Assembly: GCF_900116205.1 (NCBI RefSeq) | Contig: NZ_FOZS01000003.1 | Location: 248,001 to 312,000 of the forward strand | Direction of reading: 5' to 3' | Length of the DNA stretch: 64,000 nucleotides | Origin: Halostagnicola kamekurae | GTDB lineage: Archaea; Halobacteriota; Halobacteria; Halobacteriales; Natrialbaceae | Shown here: positions 33,271 to 42,473 of the stretch, in pieces | Layout: each line of letters begins with the position of its first letter | Numbering within the stretch: position 1 is the first letter of the stretch | The notes under the pieces: model-generated | The model's input: only the letters and a program-made list of their open reading frames with translations | Databases searched by the model: none | What the model was told of the DNA's origin: nothing | Translations under genes and position numbers: made by a program

Positions 33271-34599
33271 TCACAGGTCCGACTCGAGTTCCCGAACGTC
33301 GTCACGGATCTCGCGCACCTTGGCGGCTTGCTGTTCGTTGGTGTCGGCGAGGGTTTCGATTTCGTCGGCGACGGCTTCGATCTGTTCGACGGAGGTGCCG
33401 AGCATCGTGGCGACCTCCTCGGCGGTGGCGGCCTGGTCGTCAGTGGCGTCGGCGATCTGTTCGATCCCGGTCGTCGCCTCGCCCACGGCGGATTTGATCT
33501 CCGATTGTTTTTCGTCGACGGCTCTGGCTCGCTCGATGGCGACGTCGACCCGGTCGATCGTCGTCTCGACGCTCTCGATCGTTTCGGTGGTGTTCTCGCG
33601 GACGTCGTCGACGATCTCCTCGATCGTTCCGACCTCCTCTTTGGACTGGTCGGCGAGCTCTTTGACCTCGTCGGCGACGACCGCGAAGCCCTCCGCGCCG
33701 GCATCGACCTGGGCGGCTTGAATGTTGGCGTTGACCGCCAGCAGATTGGTTTCATCGGCGATCTGGTCGATCACGTCGACGACTTTGTCGATTTCCCGCA
33801 CGCGTTGCTCGAGTTCGTGGCTGGTCGCCGAAAGGTCGTCTGTCGCGTCGCGAACGTCGTCGATCATTGCGACGATCTCGCCCGTCGCTTCCTTCGATTC
33901 GTCTGCCAGCTCCGCGGCGAGTTCGCTCTGGCTGCTGACCTCCTCGGCGCTGGCGGAGATCTCCTCGACGGTCGCCGAGAGCGCCTCCATCTCGTTGCGC
34001 ACGTCGACGAGGTTCTCGACCTGTTCTTCGGCCAGTTCGTCGACTTCCTCGGTCGTCTCCGCGTTCGTCTCGGCGGCCTCGAGTAATTCACCGACGGCTC
34101 CCTCGACGGTCTCGCTGATCGACTCCTGGATGCGCTCGAGTTCCTCGCGTTGCTCGACTAAATCGGTGACGCTGCTTACGTACTCGAACGCGCCGACCGA
34201 CTCGCCGTTGGGGGTCAAAAGCGGGACCCCGGCCGCTCGGACGTGCCAGTTTTTCCCGTCCGTGTTTCCGGATCGGATTCGGTCCTCGCGAACCGGCTCG
34301 CCCGTGCGAGCGACCTTTTCGGCCAGCGTCTCTTCGACGCCTTCGGTTCCAACGACATCGATCGCTTGATTCCCGACCGCCTCGTCTCGAGTCGCGCCGA
34401 TCAACTCGACGATCGAGTCGTTCCAGTGTGTGATCGTGCCCTCGTCGTTGACGACGACGACCGATTCGGGGAACTCTTCGACCAGTTGATCGAAGAGATT
34501 TCGCCAGAAGTCGCGTTCGGCCCGCAGTCGCTCGAGTTCGCCATCGGAGTCGCTACCGTCGAATTCTTCCGGAGCGAGCAACCGTTCGGTTTCTGACAT
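33271..34599 (-). CDS. Soluble methyl-accepting transducer with N-terminal PAS domain
   Basis: 442 residues from the ATG at 34599. A PAS-like domain spans about 35-155 (FPESVVVVNDEGTITHWNDS). The rest is a coiled-coil methyl-accepting domain with the conserved hairpin VIDQIADETNLLAVNANIQAAQVDAGAEGFAVVADEVKELADQS. There are no membrane segments, so it is a cytoplasmic sensor, perhaps reading redox or a ligand through PAS and signalling to CheA. HAMP is absent. A longer frame upstream adds residues that do not look like a signal anchor. The gene stands alone between the aromatic island and an ion exchanger gene. Confidence 0.88.
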   Translation of the reverse strand: MSETERLLAPEEFDGSDSDGELERLRAERDFWRNLFDQLVEEFPESVVVVNDEGTITHWNDSIVELIGATRDEAVGNQAIDVVGTEGVEETLAEKVARTGEPVREDRIRSGNTDGKNWHVRAAGVPLLTPNGESVGAFEYVSSVTDLVEQREELERIQESISETVEGAVGELLEAAETNAETTEEVDELAEEQVENLVDVRNEMEALSATVEEISASAEEVSSQSELAAELADESKEATGEIVAMIDDVRDATDDLSATSHELEQRVREIDKVVDVIDQIADETNLLAVNANIQAAQVDAGAEGFAVVADEVKELADQSKEEVGTIEEIVDDVRENTTETIESVETTIDRVDVAIERARAVDEKQSEIKSAVGEATTGIEQIADATDDQAATAEEVATMLGTSVEQIEAVADEIETLADTNEQQAAKVREIRDDVRELESDL

Positions 34600-35123
34600 T
34601 GATGCAAACGTATTCGGAGCCGAGTTTGAATAGCTTCCGGCCACCGTCACGAACCCCGTTGAGTGGGACCGTTCGCGTCCTCCTTTCACCTCGCGGTGTC
34701 TTCCCAGCACCGATCAATAAAATTATAAGTGATAACTCAATATCCGGTGTAATAGATGCGAATTCGTCGAGTGAAAGGAGAACGCTGTAACCGAAGAGTG
34801 TATCGAGGTGCGATGACGCGTTATTCTCACGAAAGGCAGGAAGAGGTCCCTTTGTAGGGGATTTCTACCCGGGGATACCAATTTGTCACACCTCAAATAG
34901 TAACTCGAGTGCTGGGATTCTTCAGGCCGACGATCTTATGTCAAACCACGTTAAAACGGCTACAGAGGACTCGAACGTCGACAGTTGCGGTTGAACTATC
35001 GTTGTCTTCCGCTTTGATTATCGGTTCCCGACTCGACGTAGATCTCCGTCTTATACTGGGTAATCACTTTTAAATCTATAAATCGTCCCGCTCTGGATAC
35101 TGTGATTCCATCGGTCGGGGGTC
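34600..35123. other. AT-rich upstream region between divergent genes
   Basis: About 520 bases between the transducer and exchanger starts. AT-rich patches occur near 34715-34745 and 35060-35090; the latter includes CTATAAATC and probably supplies the exchanger promoter. No convincing gene, tRNA or repeat was seen. Confidence 0.4.
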
Positions 35124-36452
35124 GTGCATATAGCAGGGTCTAGCATTACGGTGACCCGTTCCGTTGACTCCCGTGTGAGGTCGCTGCGCTCGAGTCCGCT
35201 GGTCCCCGTCGCAATCGCTGTCGGCCTCGTCCTTCCGTGGCCGGTCGTCAGCGCGCTCGGCGTCCGTCCTGGTCTGATCGCGACGGTCGCCCTCTCCGGG
35301 ACGTCGATCCTCGGGGCCGCCTTCCTGCTCGCCTGGGGGGCGGAGACGGCCGAGAAAGACGTCTCGAGGTCGTTCGCGATCGCCGTGTTGGCGGTGCTGG
35401 CCGTCGCGCCGGAGTACGCCGTCGACGCGCTCTACGCGTGGGAGGCCGGCGTCGCGCCGGGGAGCGGGGCCTCGCGACAGGCCGCCGATCTCGCGGTCGC
35501 GAACATGACCGGCGCGAACCGGATCCTCATCGGCATCGGCTGGTCGGGAACCGCCCTGTTCACCGTCTATCGTGCCAGGAAGAGCCGAGACCTCAACGTC
35601 GAACGCGCGGAAGGGTTTCTCGCGAGTCGTGTTCGACTCGATCGAGAACTCTCCCTCGAGATCGTCTTTCTGTTCGCGGCGACGGTGTACGCGTTTTTCA
35701 TCCCGCTGACGAACTCGATCGCGATCCACGACATGGTGATTCTCGTGGGCCTTTACGTCCTCTACATCGCCTCCGCGATCAGAACGCCGGCCGTCGAACG
35801 GGGTCACACCGGCGTTCCGGCGTACTTCCAGTCGTTTCGGAAACGGCGGCGGATCGCGACCGTGATCGGACTCTTTGTCGTCGCCGGCGGCGTCATCTTC
35901 CTGGCGGTCGAACCCTTCGCTCATGGGCTCGAGGAAATCGGGCTGCAGTACGGCATTCCACCGTTTCTGATGATTCAGTGGGTCGCACCGCTTGCCAGCG
36001 AGACGCCCGAGTTCGTGATCGTCATCATGCTCGTGATGAAGGCCCGCTCGAGCGCGTCGTTCAACGCCCTCATCTCCTCGAAGCTCAATCAGTGGACGCT
36101 CCTCATCGGAACGCTCGTCGTCGTTTACAGCGTCTCGCTCGGGTACTACGGCGCGCTTCCGATGGGGCAGCGCCAGAGCGGCGAGATTTGGCTGACCGCG
36201 GCTCAGAGCTTCTTCGCGCTCGCGCTTCTCGTCGACCTGCGACTCAGCGCCCGCGAGGCGCTCGCCTTACTCGCGCTCTTTCTCGTACAGCTCTATCCCC
36301 CGTTTCACGAGTACGAGTGGTTGCTGGCGTTTACCGCGCTCTACCTCGTCCTCGGTACAGCTCTCCTGATTTACCGCCGGGAAGCCTGCCGCGAACTCGT
36401 CGAACTCGCAGTCGATCGCGTTCGGACGGCCACGACAACCGCGTCCCGGTAG
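35124..36452 (+). CDS. Sodium/calcium exchanger family membrane protein (CaCA)
   Basis: 442 residues, about ten hydrophobic segments in two inverted halves. The two alpha-repeats are visible: AVAPEYAVDALYAW...AVANMTGANRILIGIGW (about 95-145) and PLASETPEFVIVIMLVMKARSSASFNALISSKLNQWTLLIGTL (about 288-330), with the acidic residues that bind cations. It exchanges Ca2+ or another cation for Na+ or H+ across the membrane. The start is uncertain: GTG at 35124, or a GTG at 35150 after about nine residues. CTATAAATC near 35075-35085 is the likely TATA box. The hydrophilic loop (about 150-185) lies between the halves. Confidence 0.82.
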   Translation: MHIAGSSITVTRSVDSRVRSLRSSPLVPVAIAVGLVLPWPVVSALGVRPGLIATVALSGTSILGAAFLLAWGAETAEKDVSRSFAIAVLAVLAVAPEYAVDALYAWEAGVAPGSGASRQAADLAVANMTGANRILIGIGWSGTALFTVYRARKSRDLNVERAEGFLASRVRLDRELSLEIVFLFAATVYAFFIPLTNSIAIHDMVILVGLYVLYIASAIRTPAVERGHTGVPAYFQSFRKRRRIATVIGLFVVAGGVIFLAVEPFAHGLEEIGLQYGIPPFLMIQWVAPLASETPEFVIVIMLVMKARSSASFNALISSKLNQWTLLIGTLVVVYSVSLGYYGALPMGQRQSGEIWLTAAQSFFALALLVDLRLSAREALALLALFLVQLYPPFHEYEWLLAFTALYLVLGTALLIYRREACRELVELAVDRVRTATTTASR

Positions 36453-36522
36453 CCGTTCTATCCCGACCGAATCGAGCCGTACGTGTACCGATCTGGCATC
36501 GACCGCCGCTCGAGCGCCTCGC

Positions 36523-38067
36523 TCACGACCGCCAGTACGCGGCCGTGAGCAAGACGAGCACCGGGAAGATCTCGAGGCGACCGATCCACATGTAGACGAC
36601 CATGAGAAGTTTCGAAGTCACCGGAAACCCGTTGTAGCTTCCCATCGGCCCGACGACGCCGAACCCTGGCCCGATGTTTCCGAGCGTTGCGATGGACGCC
36701 GTCAGCAGATCGAGCGTGTGTGGATTGAACTCCGGCAGTCTGGATGCGTCCGCAGAGAGCAACAAGAACCCGACGAAAAACAGGCCCAAAAACAGGAGTG
36801 TGAACGCGTATATTCCTCTGATAGCGTCCTCGTCGAGGGGTTGGCCGTTCATCCGAACCGGTCGCACCGCCTCGGGATGAATGGTCGTAAACACTTCACG
36901 GCGAAGCGATTTGAGGATTACCAGCCATCGGAGAATTTTGATACCGCCGCCGGTCGACCCGGTCGATCCGCCGATAAACATTACGAACAGCAACAACGCC
37001 TTCGCGGAGTGCCCCCACTCGTTGAAGTCCATGTTCGCGAATCCCGTCGAGTTGGTCATCGAAGTGATCTGAAAGACCGAGTACCGAAGGGAGCGCTCGA
37101 AGTGGCCGCCGATCTGACCAGTCGGCGGGGTTTGTAAGGATGCGTCGAAAAAGAGGATCACCGTTCCGACGAGTGAGAACAGCGAGATGGCTCCGAGGTA
37201 GAATCGGAACTCGTTGTCGCGCAAGAGCTCCCATGGATCGCCCGAGATCACGTGCCACCAGAGTACGAAGTTGACGCCCGCGATAAACATGAACGGGACG
37301 ATGAGCCACTGGACGGCCGGAGAGAAGGCCTCGATGCTCCGTGCCTCCGTCGAAAAGCCGCCGGTCGGAAGCGTCGAAAAACCGTGTGCGATCGCGTTGT
37401 ACAGGTTCATCTCCGGCGCGAGTTCCGGTGCTACCACCGAGAGCGCGTATAACGATGCCATCAACAGGGCTGTAAATCCGATGTACGCGATCCACAGCAC
37501 GCGAGCGGTCTCGGCGATGTGCGGTGTGAGTTTCGAAATACCCGGCCCGGGGGCTTCGGCCTCCATCAACTGTGCGCCGCCGACCGCCATCTGCGAGAGG
37601 ATGGCGACGGCGAGGACGATGATACCCATGCCGCCGAGCCACTGGGTGGCCTGTCGCCACATCATGATCGCGCGGGAGTGAGTGTCGAACGAGATGTCGC
37701 CCATCACCGTCGCGCCCGTCGTGGTGAACCCGCTCATGCTCTCGAACAGGGCGTTGACGGGGTAGGCGACCGTCCCGTTTCCGGCGAGCACGTACGGAAG
37801 CGCTCCGAACATAGCCGCAAACAGCCACGTGAACGCGACGACGAAGAACGCCTCGCGGGCGCCCGGCTTCGGCTCGGAATCGAGTCGCCGTAACGCCACC
37901 CCGAACCCCGCGGTCAGGGCCATCGACGCGACGAACACCCACAGATCCTCGCCGCCGTACGCCAGCGCGACGAGTATCGGGACGACGAACGCGAGCGAGA
38001 GCAACGCCAACAGCGTCCCCACGAGGCTCAGGCCGGCCCGCCAGTCGACGCGGAGGTACCGACGCAT
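36523..38067 (-). CDS. trkH: Trk-type potassium uptake membrane subunit
   Basis: 514 residues, four P-loop repeats recognisable by their selectivity segments: SGFTTTGATVMGD, STLPTGGFSTEAR, TNSTGFANMDF and ATLGNIGPGFGVVGP. It forms the K+ channel-like pore. It follows trkA with a TAATG junction (one shared base), so both are co-translated. High internal potassium is the haloarchaeal osmotic strategy, which fits. Confidence 0.92.
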   Translation of the reverse strand: MRRYLRVDWRAGLSLVGTLLALLSLAFVVPILVALAYGGEDLWVFVASMALTAGFGVALRRLDSEPKPGAREAFFVVAFTWLFAAMFGALPYVLAGNGTVAYPVNALFESMSGFTTTGATVMGDISFDTHSRAIMMWRQATQWLGGMGIIVLAVAILSQMAVGGAQLMEAEAPGPGISKLTPHIAETARVLWIAYIGFTALLMASLYALSVVAPELAPEMNLYNAIAHGFSTLPTGGFSTEARSIEAFSPAVQWLIVPFMFIAGVNFVLWWHVISGDPWELLRDNEFRFYLGAISLFSLVGTVILFFDASLQTPPTGQIGGHFERSLRYSVFQITSMTNSTGFANMDFNEWGHSAKALLLFVMFIGGSTGSTGGGIKILRWLVILKSLRREVFTTIHPEAVRPVRMNGQPLDEDAIRGIYAFTLLFLGLFFVGFLLLSADASRLPEFNPHTLDLLTASIATLGNIGPGFGVVGPMGSYNGFPVTSKLLMVVYMWIGRLEIFPVLVLLTAAYWRS

Positions 38068-39398
38068 TAGATCGCCTCGATTACCGCGTCGAGTACGTTC
38101 GAATCGACGAACAAGACGATGTGGTCGCCGGGTTCGATGACGGTCGTTCCCCTCGGCGTCACGATATCGCCGCCCCGAGAGATCGCGCCGATGACGACCC
38201 CGGCAGGGAGTTCCGCCATCGAATCCTGAATCGTCCGTCCGGTGAGGTCGCTATCCAGTTTGGCCTCGATTTCGATTACTTCGGCCCGGTCGTGTTCGAG
38301 CATCGCGACCTTCTCGGTGCGCGTCGTCCGCGTGAAGCGAACGATCTCTTCGGCCGTTTCCTCGCGGGGGTTGACGGCCACGTCGACGCCGACGGTCTCG
38401 AACAGCTCCGCGTACTCGAGGTTCTCGATGACGGCGACGGTCCGATCGATCCCGAGTCGCCGCGCCAGAAGCGACACGAGGAGGTTCTTCTCGTCGTTGC
38501 CCAGCGCCGCGATCACGATGTTCGCCTCGTCGACGTGCTCGCGCTCTAAGAACTCGACGTCCGTCGCGTCGCTCTCGAGGACGGTCGTCCCAGGCAGCGA
38601 TTCCGCCGCCGCCCGCGCCCGGTCAGGGTCGTGCTCGATGAGACGCGGGTGGTAGCCGTGGCTCTCGAACTCTCGTGCGGCCTGAAAGCCGACTTCGCTG
38701 GCCCCGACGATGACGATCTCGTCCCTGTTTTTCCGCTCGCACGTCAGGTCGCGTGCGAAGTTCCGAACCGAGTCGTCGCTGCCGATGACGACGACGTAGT
38801 CGCCCGGCTGGATGATCGTCTCGCCGGTGGCGACGATCATCTCGTCGTCTCGGAAGACCGCAGCGAAGGTCAACGAGTCGTACCGATCAGCGTCTCGGAT
38901 CGTCTGGTTGGCGATCGGGCTGTCGGCGTCGATTTCGAACTCCGCCATCTGGACCAGCCCGCCGATGAAGGCGTCGACGTCCTGGGCGGCCGGAAGCCCC
39001 GAAATGCGAAAGATCGTCTGTGCGGTCAGCAAATCGGTACAGACCATGAAGTCGACGTCGAAGCCGCCCTGTGACCCCTCCCAGGTCTCGAGCAGTGTTC
39101 GTCGCCTGACGCGAGCGATCGTAAATCCCTCAGTCGCGGTCTTTGCCGCGCCGCAGATGACGACGTTCGACTCGTCGCTGTCGGTACAGGCGATCACTAG
39201 ATCCGCCCGCTCGATGTCCGCCTCCCGGAGCGTTTCGATCGTCGTTCCGTCGCCCTGTATCGTAAGCACGTCGTGGGAGTAAGTCAGTTCCTCGACGATG
39301 CGCTCGTCGCGGTCGATCACGATCACGTCGTGGTCGGCCTCTAAGTTCGCGGCGATCGATCTGCCGACCTCGCCCGCGCCGACGATCACGACCCGCAT
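38067..39398 (-). CDS. trkA: Trk potassium uptake regulatory subunit
   Basis: 443 residues from the ATG at 39398: two RCK_N Rossmann units (VVIVGAGEVGRSIAANL at the start, and IVIVGASEVGFQAAREF near 225), each followed by an RCK_C domain, the typical full-length TrkA. It binds nucleotides and gates TrkH from the cytoplasm. An open frame continues about 90 residues upstream but is rich in Ser and Arg and lacks any domain, so the ATG next to the Rossmann motif is preferred. It is the first gene of the trkA-trkH pair. Confidence 0.92.
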   Translation of the reverse strand: MRVVIVGAGEVGRSIAANLEADHDVIVIDRDERIVEELTYSHDVLTIQGDGTTIETLREADIERADLVIACTDSDESNVVICGAAKTATEGFTIARVRRRTLLETWEGSQGGFDVDFMVCTDLLTAQTIFRISGLPAAQDVDAFIGGLVQMAEFEIDADSPIANQTIRDADRYDSLTFAAVFRDDEMIVATGETIIQPGDYVVVIGSDDSVRNFARDLTCERKNRDEIVIVGASEVGFQAAREFESHGYHPRLIEHDPDRARAAAESLPGTTVLESDATDVEFLEREHVDEANIVIAALGNDEKNLLVSLLARRLGIDRTVAVIENLEYAELFETVGVDVAVNPREETAEEIVRFTRTTRTEKVAMLEHDRAEVIEIEAKLDSDLTGRTIQDSMAELPAGVVIGAISRGGDIVTPRGTTVIEPGDHIVLFVDSNVLDAVIEAI

Positions 39399-39998
39399 CT
39401 GATCACCCGAAACGGGGATCGATACCCGCTTCGAACGCGGTCTTGCGAACGAGAACTCGCCCGGGATACACTGCCTACTGAATCGGTCGCAATCCGACTC
39501 CTCCGCTTCGACCGTGACGCTTCGCTCCGTTTTCGTCCGATCGTCCAACGGCGCTCGACCGGCCGCGGAACCACCGCTTTTCCCCGCCGCGGCCTCGAGC
39601 GAACGGTTATCATACCGAGAATCAGATGGCTCGCAATGAAAAGCCTTCCGAGATGATTGTCGATTCAGCAAATTTTGCCCCTCGAGTGTCGGTATTCGAG
39701 CGTAGCGATCGGAGAGATTTCGCTTTGACTCATCGACTCCTGCTGTGGACTAGCTGCTGATAGATGTCGAGTATCGTAGTGGCGTGTTCCATTCGCCGGT
39801 GCAGTTTCACAGATCAGACGGAATTCGCCAGGTGTGTTTGAATATTGGGTATTGATCTAGGTGATCGTCGCATCTCATCTAACTACATGAGTCGTGTGAA
39901 CGTGCCGGGCGAGGCTCTGTTTGGATGCCGTAGAAGGTCTGTTCACTGACAGATTAGCCCTCATTACATTTAATACGCTTCGCGGAAAATGAACGGGT
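39399..39998. other. Intergenic region without recognisable genes
   Basis: 600 bases between divergent trkA and the PRC-barrel gene. Composition drops to moderately AT-rich after 39650. TTTAATACG at 39970-39978 is the probable TATA box of the PRC-barrel gene. Nothing else was recognised. Confidence 0.4.
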
Positions 39999-40244
39999 AT
40001 GGGAGAAATACTTGCCAGAAATCTCATAGATAAATCTATCGTCGGAACCGACGGCACGGACTTCGGAACCCTCGCGAACGTAACCATGGGACTCGAGTCC
40101 GCGGCCCTCCGGAACCTCATCGTCGATCCGAACGAGAACCTGTCCCTCCAATCGGTCGATTTCGAGCGAAACGAGGAGGGTCGGCTGCTGATTCCGATCG
40201 ATCGCATCTCGACGCTGAACGATCAGATCGTCGTTCACCGCTGA
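39999..40244 (+). CDS. PRC-barrel domain protein
   Basis: 81 residues covering a single PRC-barrel: GTDGTDFGTLANVTMGLESAALRNLIVDPNE and a closing RLLIPIDRISTLNDQIVV. In archaea small PRC-barrel proteins interact with cell-division proteins (the CdpB family) or serve as RNA-processing/structural modules; the sequence is too short to tell. The ATG lies about 25 bases after a TATA-like TTTAATACG, so a leaderless transcript is likely. Confidence 0.8.
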   Translation: MGEILARNLIDKSIVGTDGTDFGTLANVTMGLESAALRNLIVDPNENLSLQSVDFERNEEGRLLIPIDRISTLNDQIVVHR

Positions 40245-40398
40245 CCGGGCCAGTTGCGCTCTCGAGACCGCGTTTCGTCTCGGCGGCTCTGAGGAGTCGG
40301 TCGGTAGAATCTGCGAGCCGTGACCGGTCGAGTTCACAGTCGCTCACCGGAGGACTGAAGGGGCCGTCTCCCCGTTTCGTTGGTAGGGGAAGATATTC

Positions 40399-40827
40399 AT
40401 GGACATTCCAGACGAGTTATTGTGTGTTTTCAGTGCAGAAGTTACGGAACAACAGGACTCCTACCGTATCGAGGTTCCGAAAAACGAAGTCGAGGTCGGC
40501 GACGTAACGACCGACGACGTCTACCGCGTCGCGTTGCTCGCCTCGGCCTCGAACGCCGACACGACGTCGTCAACGGGATCCGCGACGCAGTCCTCGCGGT
40601 CGTCGGACCGGGGCGGTCCCGAACCGCCCGTCGAGTCGGGCGAACAGCGAACCGTTGACATCGAGGACATCGGGGAGCAGGGCGACGGGATCGCCCGAAT
40701 CGAACGCGGGTACGTCGTCATCGTTCCCGATGCAGAGAAAGGCGAGCGCGTCACTATCGAGATCGACGACGTGACGGAGACGGTCGCGTTCGCGGAGGTC
40801 GTTGACCGAAAGGAGTATTACGAGTAA
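40399..40827 (+). CDS. TRAM-domain protein
   Basis: 142 residues. The C-terminal 60 form a TRAM domain: VDIEDIGEQGDGIARIERGYVVIVPDAEKGERVTIEIDDV. TRAM is a small beta-barrel RNA-binding fold; stand-alone forms are common in haloarchaea and may act like cold-shock RNA chaperones. The N-terminal 45 residues are distinct, followed by a Ser/Thr/Gly-rich linker (about 52-78). It is a monocistronic gene following the PRC-barrel gene by 155 bases. Confidence 0.85.
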   Translation: MDIPDELLCVFSAEVTEQQDSYRIEVPKNEVEVGDVTTDDVYRVALLASASNADTTSSTGSATQSSRSSDRGGPEPPVESGEQRTVDIEDIGEQGDGIARIERGYVVIVPDAEKGERVTIEIDDVTETVAFAEVVDRKEYYE

Positions 40828-41438
40828 TCCGCGACTCGCGTTCCGTCGGTCGTGCCCAGTCTATTTATCGTTCCGAGAGAAGCAGATGGAATACCCGTTC
40901 TCCGAAGAGAGCCTTCTTGGTCCCCAGAATAGCACTACCGTTTCGAGCGATAGGTTTCCCTCCCGACGCCGAGTCGGTTTTGCTCGGAACCGTTTGAGTA
41001 GTGTTTAATAGATACAAAACCATAACTCGTCATTGATAGACAAAGATCCTATTCTCCTTGATTAGATGCTGAAAATTCGAGATTTGAAATATACACTGCT
41101 ATATGACATCAAATAATTTAATCAAGCATTCTATCTGGTATTATATCTAATATTTTAGAATTACATCTATTATCCAGATGAATGTGTGCTAAATAGTCTA
41201 TTCGAGCCATAACTTCCGATATGTGGCTCGTATTATAGTGCATATTTTCATCAATACCGATCCCGTCTATTTGTACTCTCTTTCGCTCGTCTCGAGAATC
41301 CGTCGGTTATCAGTACGAGATCTGATCGCGATCCGCACGTTCTATACATTCATATGTGTGTAAATCATTCGCCGGTTCGTCCGTCTGTCAGGCCCAATGT
41401 CTCTTGGCAGACACCATGCGTCCCACGATGTGGGACGA
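40828..41438. other. AT-rich gene-free stretch
   Basis: From about 41000 to 41290 the DNA is strongly AT-rich, the most AT-rich stretch of comparable length in the window along with 1860-2180. No frame of interest or terminal inverted repeats were found. It marks the left border of the nucleobase island. Confidence 0.45.
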
Positions 41439-42203
41439 TCAGGAGTGTTGGATGTTGAGTTCGATAATATTCGCGACGCCGAGCGCCTGATCGGGCAGTT
41501 CCTCCCGAAACCGCTCCCCCTGCATTCGATGCGTCGGACCGGCGACGCTAATCGCGCCGATCACGGTATTCGAACCGTCGAGAATCGGCGCGGCCACGCT
41601 TCGGAGCCCGTTCAACCGCTCTTCGTCGTCAAACGCGATCTTTCGCTCGCGTGCGACCTCGAGCTCCTCGAGCAGGCGGTCGCGGTCGGTGATCGTATTG
41701 TGCGTGATCGCGGCTAGCCCGTGGCGATCGATGATTTCCTCGACGCGCTCGTCGGGGAGAAACGCCATGATAACTTTTCCGAGCGCGGTACAGTGAAGCG
41801 GTATCCGGTCCCCGATGTGGGTGTCGATCCGCGCCGCCTCCGATCCGCGACCCCGGTAAATGAAGACACCGCGGCCGTGCTCTTCGGTCATCAGTCCCGA
41901 AATGTCACCAGTCTTTTCGGCGAGTTTGTCGACTTCGGAGCGTGCCACCTGATACAGTTTGTGCTGGTTGCGGGCGATCTCACCGGTCTGTAGGAACTTC
42001 AAGCCCGTTCGATACTCGTCGCCTCGCCGGACGATGTACTCCGCCGCCTCGAGCGTGTTCAGGTGGTTGTGGACGGTGCTCTTCGGGAGGTCGACGTGGC
42101 GGGCGAGCTCGGAGACGCCGGCGCCGTCGAGTTCGTTCAGGGCTTCCACGATGGTGAACGTTCGCTCGATGGCTTGAATGCCGCCGTTGTTTGGTTTTGT
42201 CAT
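41439..42203 (-). CDS. IclR-family transcriptional regulator
   Basis: 254 residues. N-terminal winged helix (IQAIERTFTIVEALNELDGAGVSELARHVDLPKSTVHNHLNTL, 9-51), then the IclR effector domain with THIGDRIPLHCTALGKVIMAFLP (about 128-150) and RSVAAPILDGSNTVIGAISVAGPTHRM. IclR proteins bind DNA as dimers or tetramers and respond to small organic acids. It is divergent from xdhC. TATA-like TTTAAGTT (about 42226-42233, minus strand) predicts a leaderless message. Two dyads (42234-42244 and 42245-42270) abut that promoter and are candidate autoregulatory sites. It is likely the local regulator of the Mo-hydroxylase island. Confidence 0.9.
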   Translation of the reverse strand: MTKPNNGGIQAIERTFTIVEALNELDGAGVSELARHVDLPKSTVHNHLNTLEAAEYIVRRGDEYRTGLKFLQTGEIARNQHKLYQVARSEVDKLAEKTGDISGLMTEEHGRGVFIYRGRGSEAARIDTHIGDRIPLHCTALGKVIMAFLPDERVEEIIDRHGLAAITHNTITDRDRLLEELEVARERKIAFDDEERLNGLRSVAAPILDGSNTVIGAISVAGPTHRMQGERFREELPDQALGVANIIELNIQHS

Positions 42204-42233
42204 GGGAATACGCTACGTGCCGGTCCAACTTAA

Positions 42234-42270
42234 ATGTTCAACATCGTAGAACGGGTCGCGCGTTTCTACG
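42234..42270. promoter_or_regulatory. Two adjacent dyads at the IclR promoter
   Basis: ATGTTCAACAT (42234-42244) is a perfect 11-base palindrome. It is followed directly by CGTAGAA-N12-TTCTACG (42245-42270), a perfect seven-base-arm dyad. Both are just upstream of the IclR TATA box, the place expected of an autoregulatory operator. Binding by IclR is inferred. Confidence 0.5.
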
Positions 42271-42427
42271 CTTCGTCCATCGCAGTTGCTCGCCGGTGTT
42301 TAGCGCATTCGATCAAAATTCGGCGTCGAGATCGACGAAATCACAGAAGCGCGTCAGACGACGAGAGACTCCTGTACGATCGTCTATACGCCAAATTCGC
42401 GAAGCGTTCAGTGATACGAGACGCATA

Positions 42428-42446
42428 ATGTGATAGGATAACACAT
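42428..42446. promoter_or_regulatory. Dyad ATGTGATA-N3-TAACACAT at the xdhC promoter
   Basis: A 19-base near-palindrome (one mismatch between arms) ending 27 bases before the xdhC ATG and just upstream of the TATA-like ACATATAC. Its half-site ATGTGATA reappears reversed (TATCACAT) at the start of the Mo-hydroxylase small-subunit gene. Confidence 0.4.
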
Positions 42447-42473
42447 ATACAGCTCGCACCCGTTCGATCGTGT

